Below, in pieces: positions 1 through 12,400 of a stretch of 64,000 nucleotides of DNA. Every line of letters begins with the position of its first letter. Position 1 is the stretch's first letter. The notes under the pieces are model-generated. The model ran no database searches and was not told the DNA's origin. It saw only the letters and a program-made list of their open reading frames with translations. Made by a program: the position numbers and the translations under genes. Source of the stretch: Euborellia annulipes (Eukaryota > Arthropoda > Insecta > Dermaptera > Anisolabididae). Where the stretch lies: NCBI GenBank assembly GCA_023213315.1, contig JAKCPI010005590.1, forward strand, positions 1-64,000, given 5' to 3'.

Positions 1-11
1 ACCTAAATATA

Positions 12-954
12 TTGCAATGGAACTCTAGATCCATTAATACCAATAAAGGAAGCCTAGAAGTAGTCCTGAAGGAATTAAATATATCCATAGGGGTTATATC
101 CGAGTCATGGCTAAAACCTTTCTATGATTTTAAGGTCAGAGGCTTTAACGTGGTGCGGGCAGATAGATTTGATGGAAAAGGAGGCACACTAATATTAGTA
201 AAGAATAACATACAATTTAACAAATTACACAGTCTCAGCAACCAATTTATTCAAATATCGGCAATTCAAATATCTGGTCCCAATAATCTTGACATTACAA
301 TTCTAGCATGCTATTGCAGCCCCGGGCACCAGATATCTTTTTTTGGAATGGAAGGCGATACTGGAGACATACCCTCCGAATTACCTGTTCCTAGGAGACT
401 TTAATGCTCATTCCCCCCTATGGGGTTGCCATTCACAGGACACTCAGGGAGAAACCTTAGTAGCTATAGCGGAAGAGTTCGACATGATAACGCTTAATGA
501 TGGATCCCCAACTAGGCTGACATATAATGCAGGAGCACCTTCAATCGTTGATATATCATTTTGCACCATCCGTATAGCACCTTTAATCACATGGGCAGTC
601 CTGGAAGACACTCTCGGATCAGACCACTTTCCAATACACTTAAGTGTGCAACTAGCTTTTTATCAAAACCCAGCTAATAATTTCAATCCGCGCTTCAAAA
701 CAGAACAAGCTAATTGGCCCCAGTATCAGAATATCATTGAACAAGGGTTCCTCAACCTCCCTGTATTACTGACACTTGAAGAGAAATACGAATTCCTCAT
801 CTCAATAATCAATATAGCAGCGAAATCCTCCATACCTACAACAAAACCGGCTGAAATGAGATATCCCCCCATGCCTTGGTGGACGACAGAATGTAGAGAA
901 GCAATCGAAAAGAGAAAATTAGGACACAAACGTTATAAAGAAACCCAACTCTAA
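12..954 (+). pseudogene. Endonuclease domain of the LINE, frameshifted
   Basis: This encodes an exonuclease/endonuclease/phosphatase-type domain, which in LINEs nicks the target DNA to prime reverse transcription. Two frames carry it. The first (12-404) starts with WNSRSI and contains ISESWL. The second (343-954) carries the GDFNAHSPLWG motif and the SDHFPI motif with the catalytic Asp-His. The switch falls in a T-run near 330-345, so a single indel there is the likely cause. The second frame stops at 954, and the reverse transcriptase frame starts at 963 in a third register. A second indel near 950 therefore separates what should be one protein. An ORF1 (gag-like) is not present and would lie upstream of the window. 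Confidence 0.88.
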
Positions 955-962
955 ATAACTTT

Positions 963-3638
963 TTGGAACTGAAAAAACAGAATGCTTTAGCCAAAAGAAT
1001 CATCAAACAGGCAAAAAGACAGTCATGGATTCAATTCTGTAGTTCACTAAACAGAAATAGCAAACCTTGTGAGCTCTGGGCAAAAATAAAAAAACTAAGA
1101 GGAAGTCAGAGTTCAGGTAGGACATCTCCGAACAAAGAGATTTTGGACGAGTTTCTAGATAGACTGGTACCACCTTGGACTGCAAATGAGGAACCTCAAC
1201 TTCAGATGGAGAGTGAGACAAGAGATATCCTTGATGAACCTTTCTCGTTACAAGAAATGCAAAAAGTGCTTTACCAAACCAGAAAAAATACCACCCCAGG
1301 GATAGACAATATTCCATATCCGATGGTGAAATTTTTACCTCCTATAGCCCTAGAATTCCTGCTCGACATATATAATAATATCAGAAATACTGAGTTCATT
1401 CCTCAATCTTGGAAAACCCAATTAATTATCCCTATTTTAAAAAGCGGCAAGGACAAAAAAGAAGCCAAATCATATCGCCCAATCGCATTATCATCATGTC
1501 TATTAAAGATCTTTGAAAAACTGATAAAAGAAAGACTGGAACACTATCTGGAGACAACATACCAGTTACCGCCCCTGTCGTTTGGATTTAGAGCATTTGC
1601 ATCTACGATGGATAATTTGGCTGTCTTCATAACAAACATTCAGGAAGCCATACTTACCAAAAAATACACAGCTGCCGCGGTGATAGATATAGATGGAGCA
1701 TACGATAACGTAGATCTACACATACTCCATATGAAATTAAACAGATTAGGTATTGGATCTCGAGCCAGTAAGTTAATATTCAATCTTATTTTTGGTAGAC
1801 ATATTTATATCAGGACAAACCCATTGAATCCAGAACTGGCCAGAACTTCGTACAGAGGAATTCCTCAGGGCTCAATCCTGAGTCCGATTCTGTTCGTATG
1901 CTACACAGTCGACATGGCCTCCGAAATTTCTTATAATTCAAAAGTACTGCAATACGCAGACGACGTAATAGTGTACACATCCTCCGCCAATTTAGAAGAA
2001 GCTCTTGCAGATTTAGATGTGTCAATAGTAGCGCTGATAGAATACCTCAATACAAATAGCTTCACCATATCCACCTCGAAATGCGCAGCTTGCATCTTCA
2101 CAACGCGAAGAATTCCAAATTGGCAAAACATCTTGCTTGGGGAAATCGAGTTCCCACTGGTCAGCAAAATCAAGTATTTAGGACTTACAATAGATGCCAA
2201 ATTGACCTGGAAAGAACACATAAATGCATTAAAAGTAAAATGTTATAAATATATTAACTTAATGAGAACAATAGCCAACTTTACCTGGGGCGCAGACCCG
2301 ATAGTCCTGGTAAACTTTTACAAGGCCACCATACGGGCATGTCTTGATTATGGGTGCTATTTATTTAGAGCAGCCTCCAAAACAAACCAACTTCAAATAG
2401 ACAGAGTACAATTCCAAGCAATAAGAGTGGCAATGGGCTATATACGGACATCACCATGCAACGCGATGCTAGTAGAGATCAACGAAATGCCGCTGGAAGT
2501 AAGGACTAAAATGCTAGCCTCTAAGTTTCTTCTAAAACGAGCCTCAAGAATTTTCCACCCGGTAATAGAAGCCCTGGAATCTCTTAAAAATCAACACAAC
2601 AAGATTCGTCCATATAAAAAAGAACCTCCGCTCCTGTTAGCGCTCATAGAAATCGGAAGACTACAAATAAAGACAGAAAAATCATCGCTCCCCCCATCGT
2701 TTCAGTTTTCTCCCACGCTGTTAAAAATACAATTTGATATAAGGGCAGAGGAACCCTCCGAATTCACATTCGATAGCATAATATATACGGATGGTTCCAA
2801 AACAGCCACAAACGCAGGCTCTGCATTCTTTGACAACACACACTCTAATTTTGGGCTGTTCAAATTACCCCCATCTTTTTCAAATTTTACAGCTGAATTA
2901 ATAGCCATCCGAGAAGCACTGCTATATTGCCTGTCTTATCCGTTCAACTCCTGCCTAATCATTTCGGACTCCCAAAGCGTACTAAAAGCTATTCTTAACT
3001 TTAGAATGAAAAAATCGACAAATATTCAGATCGGATACATCAATCAGCTACTAATCAGAGCCGCAAACAGGAACACCAGAGTAGCTCTCCGTTGGACTAA
3101 AGGACACAGTAAATCTCAAGGCAACATGATTGCCGACTTCCTAGCCAAAAGAGCCTCATATCACGGAACCCCGTTAAATGCACCCACATCATGGCAAGAT
3201 TCATTCTCCCTCATAAAAGAAAATCGAAAAATAGAATGGAATCACATTTGGAAACAGACCTCGACGATAACAGGATCTGCCTTAGCAAAAATAAAGCCCA
3301 GCATCGGCCCGCCATGGTTCAGTCATCACAAACACCTTCCTAGATCCATAATCACCACACTCAATAGAATCAGAATTAACCACACACGCACACCGAACCA
3401 TCTGTCAAGATTCAACATCATGCCATCGCCTCTCTGTCACTGCTCAAATACACCGGCCACTCCATTCCACTTAATAGCAGAATGCCCAGAGTATGAAAGC
3501 AAACGCAAACAATATTTAATAAAAATCAAACCGCAGTTCCGAGACCCCACATCATTCCTGCAATTCATAAAGACACCGGACCCAGAAGAATTAGAAAACC
3601 TGAACAACTTCATTAATGCCTCAAAAATAATCTTGTAG
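963..3638 (+). CDS. LINE reverse transcriptase-RNase H polyprotein segment (891 aa, open)
   Basis: Reverse transcriptase: the NTTPGIDNIPYPMVK region near residues 110-126, VIDIDGAYDNV near 240-250, GIPQGSILSPILF near 300-312, and the catalytic YADD at residues 331-334. RNase H: D610 in TDGSK, E645 in TAELIAIREAL, D669 in ISDSQSV and D725 in NMIADFLAK, so all four metal-binding acidic residues are present. A C-terminal Cys/His motif (CHCSN, then H and CPEY) near residues 838-858 resembles the one after RNase H in related LINEs. The first Met at 963 is probably not the real start; the frame is simply open from the second indel onward. The long intact frame suggests a fairly young insertion. Confidence 0.9.
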   Translation: MELKKQNALAKRIIKQAKRQSWIQFCSSLNRNSKPCELWAKIKKLRGSQSSGRTSPNKEILDEFLDRLVPPWTANEEPQLQMESETRDILDEPFSLQEMQKVLYQTRKNTTPGIDNIPYPMVKFLPPIALEFLLDIYNNIRNTEFIPQSWKTQLIIPILKSGKDKKEAKSYRPIALSSCLLKIFEKLIKERLEHYLETTYQLPPLSFGFRAFASTMDNLAVFITNIQEAILTKKYTAAAVIDIDGAYDNVDLHILHMKLNRLGIGSRASKLIFNLIFGRHIYIRTNPLNPELARTSYRGIPQGSILSPILFVCYTVDMASEISYNSKVLQYADDVIVYTSSANLEEALADLDVSIVALIEYLNTNSFTISTSKCAACIFTTRRIPNWQNILLGEIEFPLVSKIKYLGLTIDAKLTWKEHINALKVKCYKYINLMRTIANFTWGADPIVLVNFYKATIRACLDYGCYLFRAASKTNQLQIDRVQFQAIRVAMGYIRTSPCNAMLVEINEMPLEVRTKMLASKFLLKRASRIFHPVIEALESLKNQHNKIRPYKKEPPLLLALIEIGRLQIKTEKSSLPPSFQFSPTLLKIQFDIRAEEPSEFTFDSIIYTDGSKTATNAGSAFFDNTHSNFGLFKLPPSFSNFTAELIAIREALLYCLSYPFNSCLIISDSQSVLKAILNFRMKKSTNIQIGYINQLLIRAANRNTRVALRWTKGHSKSQGNMIADFLAKRASYHGTPLNAPTSWQDSFSLIKENRKIEWNHIWKQTSTITGSALAKIKPSIGPPWFSHHKHLPRSIITTLNRIRINHTRTPNHLSRFNIMPSPLCHCSNTPATPFHLIAECPEYESKRKQYLIKIKPQFRDPTSFLQFIKTPDPEELENLNNFINASKIIL

Positions 3639-4040
3639 CCACAACCACTCCATAATCTGCTTTTATATAGTGTATTGTTTGTAGTGACTTTTGTTATATA
3701 GGGTATATTTTCAGATCTATATAGACTTTATATGGTGTTCCTTTGTAAAGTGTTTTTTTTTATATAAGTGTATTTTATATAGCGGCGTATGTTATATAGT
3801 GTATAGTTTTAGAGGCTTGTATTTTAGATATTGAGTTTCTTGGTAAAATGTTTCTTATACAGTGTAACTTATATAGTGACTTTTGTTATATAGTGTATAT
3901 TTTTAGAGACATTTATGTTTGATATACTTTATTATATACCTTAATTTTTTGTAAACATATTGTATTGTATACAAGAAGGGGCCGAATGGCTAACGCTAGA
4001 AGGCCGAGAATAAAGAGAAAAAAAAAAAAAAAAAAAAAAT

Positions 4041-5388
4041 TTTATTACCTGTTATCTGTCAGTCTGATTTTGATAATTTGGAACACAGACTATATTTAAA
4101 ATTCACTCACATTTAAGAAAATAATTAGAGAAATTAAAATAATGAAATACAATCAAGGAATTATAAAAAAATATAAATAAATAAGAAATATGAAAAGAAA
4201 TGAAAGGTTAACTAGGCAACTAGTTATCACATACACATAAAATGATTAAATTTGTTAGAAATAAATAATAAAATCATGCGAATCGGATTAATTATGAAAA
4301 GAAATAATTAAATTTACCTTTGAACTGTGCTAAAAAAAAATAATGAGATGAGTATTCACATGTTTAAGAGGGCACAAACCAGTGAATAAATACAAATTGA
4401 CAAGTCCTGGACAGGTCAGAGACGGACGGTCAAAATGGACGACCAACTCACAGAGTATATATATACCAACTCTTTGACAACTCTTTGACAATTAATCATA
4501 TTAAAAATTTCTAGAGGGAAAAAAATATTTTTTTTATAAATTAAATTATTCTAACTTTAAAAAATAATTTAGAATAATTTTTTATATAAATTTTTATTTT
4601 TCTTTTAATTAATTTTTCATTATTAAAAAAAAAAAATTAAATTCAAATGTCTGTTAAAAATTCTGAAACCCGTTGTTATTAAGAGTGTATATATATATAT
4701 ATATATATATATAGAACGACCCCCAGTTGTCATCGGTATAATATAATTTAATAAATCAATTCAATGAACCCCCAGTAGCAGAGAGGAATATATATATATA
4801 TATATACATGACCTCTCAGCCAACAACATTTGGTAATAATTTAATCTTTCTTTACAAACACAACATGTTCCAAAATTTGTGCAAAAATCTTTGCAAGAGT
4901 GAGGGCAATTTTTGCACAAAAAAGAGAGTTTTGAAAATTTTGTGGAGCATTCAAAAACTTAAGTTATTGGCTTGCTTTAAACAATAAAATAATTCAGGAC
5001 AAATCTACATAAACGGCTTGAAATATTGTTTATCCAAATATTTCTCAAATAATGAAGAAGCGAAAAAAGAATTATACTCGAAAAAATAACAATATGTTCA
5101 GCAAAGAACTCGCTGAATGAAAATTTGTTAACTAATCACAATGTAATTATAAATCAGATAAGCAGATATTGTATCCTTGGAACGGAAGGAGATACATGTC
5201 GTTAGAGAGCGAATCCCTCTTCGGTTAGGGAATTGTAGTTGGGATTAGTTTATTAGAAGAAACAGAGCGGAAATAGTTATAGAATTAGTTGACTAACTTG
5301 TTATGAATTAATGTACATTTAAAGGATGCGTTGATTGAAGTTGTAAAGAGAGCCAAGAAACTATAAAATAATTATTTTAATTTATAAG
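4041..5388. other. AT-rich stretch with TA microsatellites, no gene seen
   Basis: I see no exon here. There are TA runs at about 4688-4712 and 4790-4806, A/T homopolymers, and otherwise low-complexity intronic-looking DNA. If the upstream TMTC3 exons lie outside the window, this is intron. Confidence 0.6.
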
Positions 5389-6051
5389 TAGGGCTCGGAT
5401 TTATAGGCACTAAAAATCTTTAAAATAGGCAGGCAACTAAGCACTAAAAATTATTAAAATAGGGACTTAAAAAGGCATTTATTGTAAAAATAGGCACTTA
5501 AGACTTAAAGGTATTATTTAAGAAATAATATAAAAAAATTTAAAAAATTGATGTCTTATTTTTGGTAATTTGGTGTGACTGGTCGCACAGCACACAATAT
5601 TTTCTTAATTTCGGTAATTCTGTACTTGTTTGCCAGAATAAAAATACAAATCAAATTTTTAAGTACTAATTTTTAAAATTTTACATTAAAAATAAATTTT
5701 TTTTTTGAAAAAAAGTATTTTTTTTTCAAATCTCGGGGGGGGGGGGTAATTACCCCCTTTACCCCCCCCCCCTTGAAATATTTTCTTGATAATTCAAAAA
5801 AATTTTAAATTTAAGCTATGTATAGCTCGTAAAAAATTGAAATTGGCTATTTGAACTTAAAATAGGCACTAAAAAAGGCATTTATAGATGAAATAGGCAC
5901 TAAAACCCAGAATCGGCCAAAATAGGCATTATAGGCACTAACAAATGCCTCTTATTTGATTCAGAATTTCATGAAACGTATACATATCATATTGGCCTAA
6001 ATTTTAAGCCATAAATTAAAAAAAGGCAAATAGGGCGAAATCCGAGCCCTA
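5389..6051. mobile_element. hAT-like non-autonomous transposon with perfect 8-bp TSD
   Basis: The ends are inverted repeats: TAGGGCTCGGATTT on the left and its complement AAATCCGAGCCCTA on the right. The 8-bp direct repeat TTTATAAG lies on both sides (5381-5388 and 6052-6059). An 8-bp duplication is typical of hAT elements. The 663-bp interior has repeated GGCACTAAAA-like blocks, a fragment of the short GTGTGACTGGTCGCACAGCACACAA palindrome family near 5570-5600, and G/C homopolymers near 5737-5772. It has no transposase frame. Confidence 0.85.
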
Positions 6052-6764
6052 TTTATAAGGTTTTCGAATTGAAAAATTAAGATGAACTCCTTATAAAATA
6101 TTTTCTTTACATCATCTATCTAGACCATAGTTTATCAACCTTATTTTGCTCATCGCCCCCTCTGAGAATGTTTTTTTCTAGAGCCCCCCATATTAATTTT
6201 ACTTATCGCCTGTAGCGAATTTAAAACAGCTATTGCCCCGATTTTAAATGAAGAATAAAAGAATGTTTCAATGGGAGCAATAAAAACGAATTCTTAGTTA
6301 TATTGTGGAATATTTTTATTAACATTCAAAAGACATAAATTTATGACATAACTAGAACCTTGGATCTAGACATTCCTACATAATACTATAAGTGAAATAA
6401 AATTGCTAAAATAACAGTCCAAATGAAGTTTAAAAAAAAATAGTCCCTCGAGATAAGCGAGCGAAAAACCGTCTATCCTTCCATACCTACAGCATACAAT
6501 TCACAAATATAAAATGTTTGTAATATAAATATAGGTATTTTTATTCGTAGCCAGAGGCTATTGACTTTACATAGTTATAAAAAAAATAGCATATATATAT
6601 ATATATATAAATTGCATAATAGAAAACATAACAATAAAATACTAAAACATAAATAGAATAGAACAAATTAACAGAAAAATAAAATAACATTCTTAAAAAA
6701 ACGATGATAAAATAACATTAATAACAAGGAAATCGTAAAAAAAACACCTGAATCAGCCCAAGAT
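6052..6764. other. Non-coding AT-rich DNA
   Basis: No exon-like frame or known repeat end is visible. A TA run lies at about 6592-6609. Two short C-rich patches near 6160 and 6235 look like remnants of a GC-rich element. Confidence 0.5.
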
Positions 6765-7106
6765 CAGTGGCGTAACGTACGCCCCCGCAATGCGGGGGGG
6801 GGCGGACCTTGGGGGGCCCTCGGGCCGGGCCGGGCTAAAAAAACTGTATCTCCTCAGGGCTCCGGTAAAAACAAAAAAATTTAGATAAAAAAAAAAATTA
6901 ATGAAAATTTGTCATTCAAAGGGCCTGGGGTCCTCAGTGCTCCGGTAAAAACGGAAAAATTTAATGAAAATTTGTCTTTGAAAGGGCCCGGGGCCCTCAG
7001 GGTTCAGGGATATACTGTATTTTTAAAATATTTTTTGTAAGGTCTAATAATAGGGCCCGAAATAAAGGTTGCGGGGGGGGCCCAGCTAAAAAACGTTACG
7101 CCACTG
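6765..7106. mobile_element. hAT-like MITE with perfect 8-bp TSD
   Basis: The terminal inverted repeats are CAGTGGCGTAACGT and ACGTTACGCCACTG. The 8-bp target duplication CCCAAGAT is exact on both sides (6757-6764 and 7107-7114). The 342-bp body is GC-richer than its surroundings, with G and C runs and two partial copies of a unit containing CTCCGGTAAAAAC. There is no coding capacity. Confidence 0.9.
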
Positions 7107-7114
7107 CCCAAGAT

Positions 7115-8106
7115 TGAACAATCTACAAAGGTGGTCAATAAAATCTAACAACTCAATTGTTCTAATTGATCATCAACACCTGGAATCAAAATATATATTT
7201 TTTTTTAATCGACAAGTAGCTATCATTTAATATTTAACATCGAATATTCATAACTCCTAAATTCCTCAGTTTCCCTTCGAATGTCAGGAGGATAATGATT
7301 CCATAGATAATGATTCTAACTGCTGTCTTTCATGCAATGCATTTATCTGAAACAAGAGTAGGGAAGAGAGAGATAAGAAACATACCAGGTATATGTGAGA
7401 AATGAACTTACAATTCAAATTTGAAGAAATTATTTTAAAAAACTGAGAGCTTGCAAATGGAATAATATAATCAAACGAGATTATGTGCCTAAAATAAGAA
7501 GCTCAATGACGAGAAATGCATTAGAAAAAAAATCTGGTGTGACTGGTCCCTCATCACACAACTTTATCTTACCCTTAGGCAAGAGAAAGTTGTGTAATGT
7601 GCTTGCCACACCAGATTTTTCTCATTGCCAAGACACTAACTAGCCTATACCTATTCTCATTTATACTACTTGGCACGACTTGGCACGACACATCATTTAG
7701 TATAATTAATTCTAAAATCCCCATTATCACAATTTTGTTTGTTATATAAAGAAATAACCCTTGTAGCCGAAAAGGCCTTAAAAAAAAACATCAAATGATT
7801 TCAAACACAGAAAGTGCTATAAATGATAGAAAGTATAATCAAATTAATTATAAAAAACAAAAACATATCAATAAGAGTTAAGAAGATCGTTTTGAATGGG
7901 ATCTCCTTTGGTGTTTTTGGTCCGGTTTGAAAACCAGAGTCAATTCAAACAAAATAATTTATAGGCTGAATACTTCGTCATCATAGCTATATAAATTGAC
8001 TTAATAAGAGGCAGAAAAAATTTTTTTTTTGTTCCCCTGTGTTATACATGCAAATATGTCGAATAGCATACTTGCTGACTTTATGATGCCGTTGTTATAT
8101 GTCCAG
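7115..8106. other. Intronic DNA with one palindromic MITE and a SINE 3' tail relic
   Basis: Besides the palindrome at 7529-7620, a short GTAGCCGAAAAGGCCTTAAAA stretch near 7763-7785 matches the tail shared by the SINE families in this window. No exon is seen before 8107. Confidence 0.5.
7529..7620. repeat. Short palindromic MITE (family P)
   Basis: Inverted arms start AAAATCTGGTGTGACTGGTC and end with the complementary ACCAGATTTTT; the inner part is CACACAACTTT..TCTTACC with its complement. This is the best example of a family found about ten times here, at 5570, 7529, 22577, 26589, 29580, 31017, 37388, 42485 (partial), 50300 and 60443. Confidence 0.8.
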
Positions 8107-9360
8107 GATGGGAGCAACGAGCGAGTGCACTTCAATCTCGGTATGTTAGCAATGGACGATCGGGACACAGCCGGTGCTGAGCACTGGTTCCGAAGGGCGG
8201 TTCAACTCAAGGAGGACTTCAGGTCTGCACTGTTCAATCTGGCACTCCTCCTGGCAGATGATCATCGGCCCCTCGAGGCTGCTCCCTTTCTCAATCAATT
8301 GGTCAAATACCATCCTGATCATGTCAAGGGACTCATCTTGCTCGGCGATATCTATATCAATAACATCAAAGATTTAGATGCTGCTGAAAACGTAAGTTAC
8401 ACTCTTATATATATAATAAAATAAATTTTAGAATTTCCATAATATTAAAAAGTATTAACAATAAAAAATTTGTTTATTTTCTCGGCAGAGTATACAAAAT
8501 TATTAGTATAAAAATAAATGTTTCTCAATATATTACGATTTTTTATTAATCAAATTATCATCATCAATTTTCAAGGAAGTCTGAGGAGAGAGGAAAAGGG
8601 ACAAGACTATTTAGAAATTTTGCTTGGACAAAGTGCTTTAAAATTTGAAATTTTTAAGAATTATAGATTATCTGAGTCTGAGTTTGTCGTTCAAATTATC
8701 AAAATCTGAGCCAGTCGGCCTTCACTTATTAATATTTAAGAAGACACAAAAAAAACACAGAATGTTATTATTATTTTTAAAAACATTTTTATTCTAATCG
8801 ATAATCGATTACTCTTGTGCGGAATTCAAAATATTTTGATAACTCAACAACCTGCCGTTCAATAAGTCAAAGATTTTGAAATAAATAAAAAAAAATGTAT
8901 TAATAAGTGATCTGGACGTTAATTTTTTCTCTTTTAAAATGGTTTCCTTATTATTATACTTTTTTCTTTTTTTTTAAGCCCAGAGAAATAATTAAAATAT
9001 ATTTTCATACATATATTATATTATATTGGAAAGAGATGTTGCCTCTTCCATGTTAAGCAGACTTTGTTTTAGTTGTGCTTTAAGTAAAGTCAAACTTTGT
9101 TTAACTTGAGGCAACATCTAAATTCCTGAAACATAAATATTTTATAACATGGTGAAAATGAAGCCAAGCTTATTTTTCTACTATACAAGTATGCATTCTT
9201 CTCTTTTAAAATTATTCTTAGAAGGGAACGTTTTTAGGTGTTACAAGCCGATTTGAAAAGTTGTTTTGGTATTTAATATTAATGGTCCCCCCTCCCCTTT
9301 TCGAAATCTCAAAAATAAAAAGATAATAGGGAAAATTAAATGCTGATAGGAATTATAAAG

Positions 9361-9402
<42 letters not shown>

Positions 9403-12400
9403 TTAATTTTAAACAAAAACTAAAATATATATACAGCATATAAACCCGAGATATATACCTCGAAAGAAAGATATCAGAAATAAGAGAAAAGAGTGTCTCT
9501 CTAGCTAGAATAAAAAGTTCTCATGAAATTGACATGATTTCGTGACAAAAACATCAAACTCTAAATAAAGAAATCAAATAAAATATGGATTCTTTATTTT
9601 TGGAAGTGAATTATTTAATGGAATATAAAGAGAATGAAAGAAAAATGTCACTGAGGTAATTTTTAAACTCTTAAAAAAATATATATTTATCTCACAAGAG
9701 AATCCTTGAAAGGAAAGATGAAGATTTTATTAAAGAAAATCACATATCAAATAGTCTGATGGGAGGAATACGTTGACTTAAAAAGTGTTTAAAAAAATTT
9801 GAAAAAATTTTTCTTTATTTGCTTTTTAAGTTGTGGCTGTGATGTGATTATAATGGAGAATTGGAGATATCAGCCAAATTGGGATTATCTAGAAAATGAT
9901 ATGAATTTTGTATAGAAAATTTTAAGGAGGAGGCGGCAAATTAAATTTTGCCCCCCCCCCCCCCTAAAAAAATCTAGTTCCGGCCCTGTCTAGATTCAAT
10001 AAAACTCCCAGAATAAGACGTCTCGGCCTGAATTTATTTGGTCATCTTCAGTTATTGGGCTACAAAATTGTATATAGATATTAACAAAAAATCTTTTACA
10101 TTCTATTATTATAATTGGAATGTTTGGTTGGAATGTCTATAATTGTAAGTAAATACCAACACAACCAACTTATAAAATATATTATAATACTAGAATGTAA
10201 AAATTTTTTTTGTTAATTTCTTTATACAATTTTGTAGCCCAATAACTGAAGATGGCCAAATAAATTCAGGCCGAAATGTCTTATTCTGGGAGTTTTATTG
10301 AACCTAGATAATCCCAATTTGGCTGATATCTCCAATTCTTCATTATAAATTTCTTTAATTGTGACCGTCCACATGAAAAGGTTCCAAATCTTAAAAGGGG
10401 TTAAAATTGAGTTTTTATGCTTACTACACAAAATACAACCTGCTGGGCAAGCCGGTATTTTTAGAATTTTTTATCATTTTTTGTTTAGAAGATAGGAATT
10501 TTTAAAATTTTGGTCTAGTTTTGAGAAAAACGAGTTTAAAATTTGTTTTTTCAATTTTTTGATATAAAATACATCGATTCTGAAGAACTAGAGAATGGGA
10601 TTCAGTGACTTTCAAAATTAAAAACCAGATTAAGATTTTTTTGAACTTTTTTTAGGTAAACCTGCTAACTACTTCCGGTTGAAGTATTGTAATTACTCCA
10701 AAATTTGAAACAGATATACAATTTTAGGGTAAGAATTATTTACTAAATTTCACCGATCTGGCTACTTGCTTTGCGAGATAGAGAGAGGAATTCGCAAATT
10801 TTTATTTAAAATGTATCTATTTTCCAAAGGGATGGTTTATGGCTTCTTCATAAAATACCCTCAGAACCCTAGCTCAGGTAAATTCACACAGACACTGCAT
10901 ATGTAGTGGTGAGTCGATTGGGCTGCCTAACTAGTAGGCGTCTTGCAAACCTGTTAGGTGCAAATGTTTATGTTCCCCATGGTATTATTATAATATATTA
11001 TTATAAATTGGAATGTTTGGTTGGAATTTACTTATAATTATAAGTACATACCAACACAACCAACTTATAAAATATATTATAATACTAGAATGTAAAAATT
11101 TTTTTGTTAATATCTTTATACAATTTTGTAGCCCAATAACTGAAGATGGCCAAATAAATTCAGGCCGAAATGTCTTATTCTGGGAGTTTTATTGAACCTA
11201 GATAATCCCAATTTGGCTGATATCTCCAATTCTCCATTATAAATTTCTTTAATTGTGACCGTCCACATGAAAAGGTACCAAATCTTCAAAGGGGTTAAAA
11301 TTGAGTTTTTATGCTTACGTTCAGAATATACAACCTGCTGGGCAAGCCGGTATTTTTAGAATTTTTTATTATTTTTTGTTTAGAAGATAAGGAATTTTTA
11401 AAATTTTGGTGTCTAGTTTTGAGAAAAACGAGTTTAAAATTTGTTTTTTCAATTTTTTGATATAAAATACATCGATTCTGAAGAATGATTTATCAAAGAT
11501 GAAGAACTAGAGAATCGGAATTCAGTAATAAAAAAAAATCGATTTTTTTGAACTTTTTTTAGTAAACCTCTGCTCTTCTGAAAATTTAGTCCAGTGAAGA
11601 TTTGGTACCTTTTCATGTGGAGGGTCAAATTTATTAGAAGAGAAATTTAAAATGAAATTCCAAAAGCGACCCACTTTGTTTTTAAAGAAGATGTAATTGG
11701 TTCTCAAGTATTATATTTAAATTACATTGGCTAACAATAAAAGTAAACATTTTGTCCAAGATACTTAATAGTCAAAAAAGTAAATAAATCTTAATTCTTT
11801 TATTTTATCTGGAATTTTGTAAATTATTTAACATAATAATAATGCGAACAATTCATCACATTATCTAATTTCTCTGGCCTTCTAAGACATACAATTAGGA
11901 CAAGTAAAAAGTGATTAATGACCTTAAGAGGGGGGGGGGGGGGGGTGGAATGAGAAACCATTAATATTCTCTAAAAGGTAGGCGACTAAAAAACTCAATC
12001 GAAATGATATTTTTAATAATATATCATCATAAGGAAATGGACATGGCATGATCCTTGAATATAGATATCCAACGATTATTAATTTGAAAGATTATTTCCC
12101 CAATATTCAATAAATGTGATTCGCACACAATAAAACCAATAATATAGATGTTGATTTTCTATAAAAATAGTATTTTTGAAGGGAATATATCAATCAGTTT
12201 CTTACCTCAAACATATTGATTATCATGTTCCAAAAAATGTTGTAATCCACATCCCGATTTGAATAGAAAATGAACCAATCCAATCCGGTTGCTCAATTTT
12301 TTTCCTAAAAAAAATAAATAATAACAATTAAATTAAATTAGGTTTTTTATTAAAATAAAAATATTTGGAAAATAATAAATTACATAGGGAAACAAAAAAA

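Larger units (their letters stand above)
1..4040 (+). mobile_element. Non-LTR retrotransposon (LINE) with RNase H, 5' end cut by the window
   Basis: The order is apurinic endonuclease, reverse transcriptase, RNase H and a C-terminal Cys/His motif, followed by an AT-rich 3' UTR (3639-4017) with many TATATAGTG-like repeats and a poly(A) tail at about 4018-4039. This order with an RNase H domain fits the I-like group of LINEs; the exact clade needs a tree. The last non-A stretch (about 3976-4016) contains GGCCGAATGGCTAACGC and GAAGGCCGAGAATAAAGAG. The element is on the same strand as the TMTC3 exons downstream, so it probably lies in an upstream intron of that gene. Two frameshifts in the endonuclease part make this copy non-functional, although the pol part is open. 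Confidence 0.93.
9838..11500. mobile_element. Hammerhead-bearing element with two direct repeats
   Basis: Two direct copies of about 500 bp, roughly 10100-10600 and 10995-11490, share the same order: GGAATGTTTGGTTGGAAT, the hammerhead module, GACCGTCCACATGAAAAGGT, then CTGCTGGGCAAGCCGG and a long AT-rich stretch. About 400 bp of non-coding DNA lies between them. An inverted third copy of the module is at 10007-10059, preceded at 9838-9900 by the flanking sequence. Penelope-like elements and retrozymes are known to carry hammerheads inside direct terminal repeats, and this has that shape. No reverse transcriptase frame is present, so the element is non-autonomous or a remnant. Confidence 0.65.
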
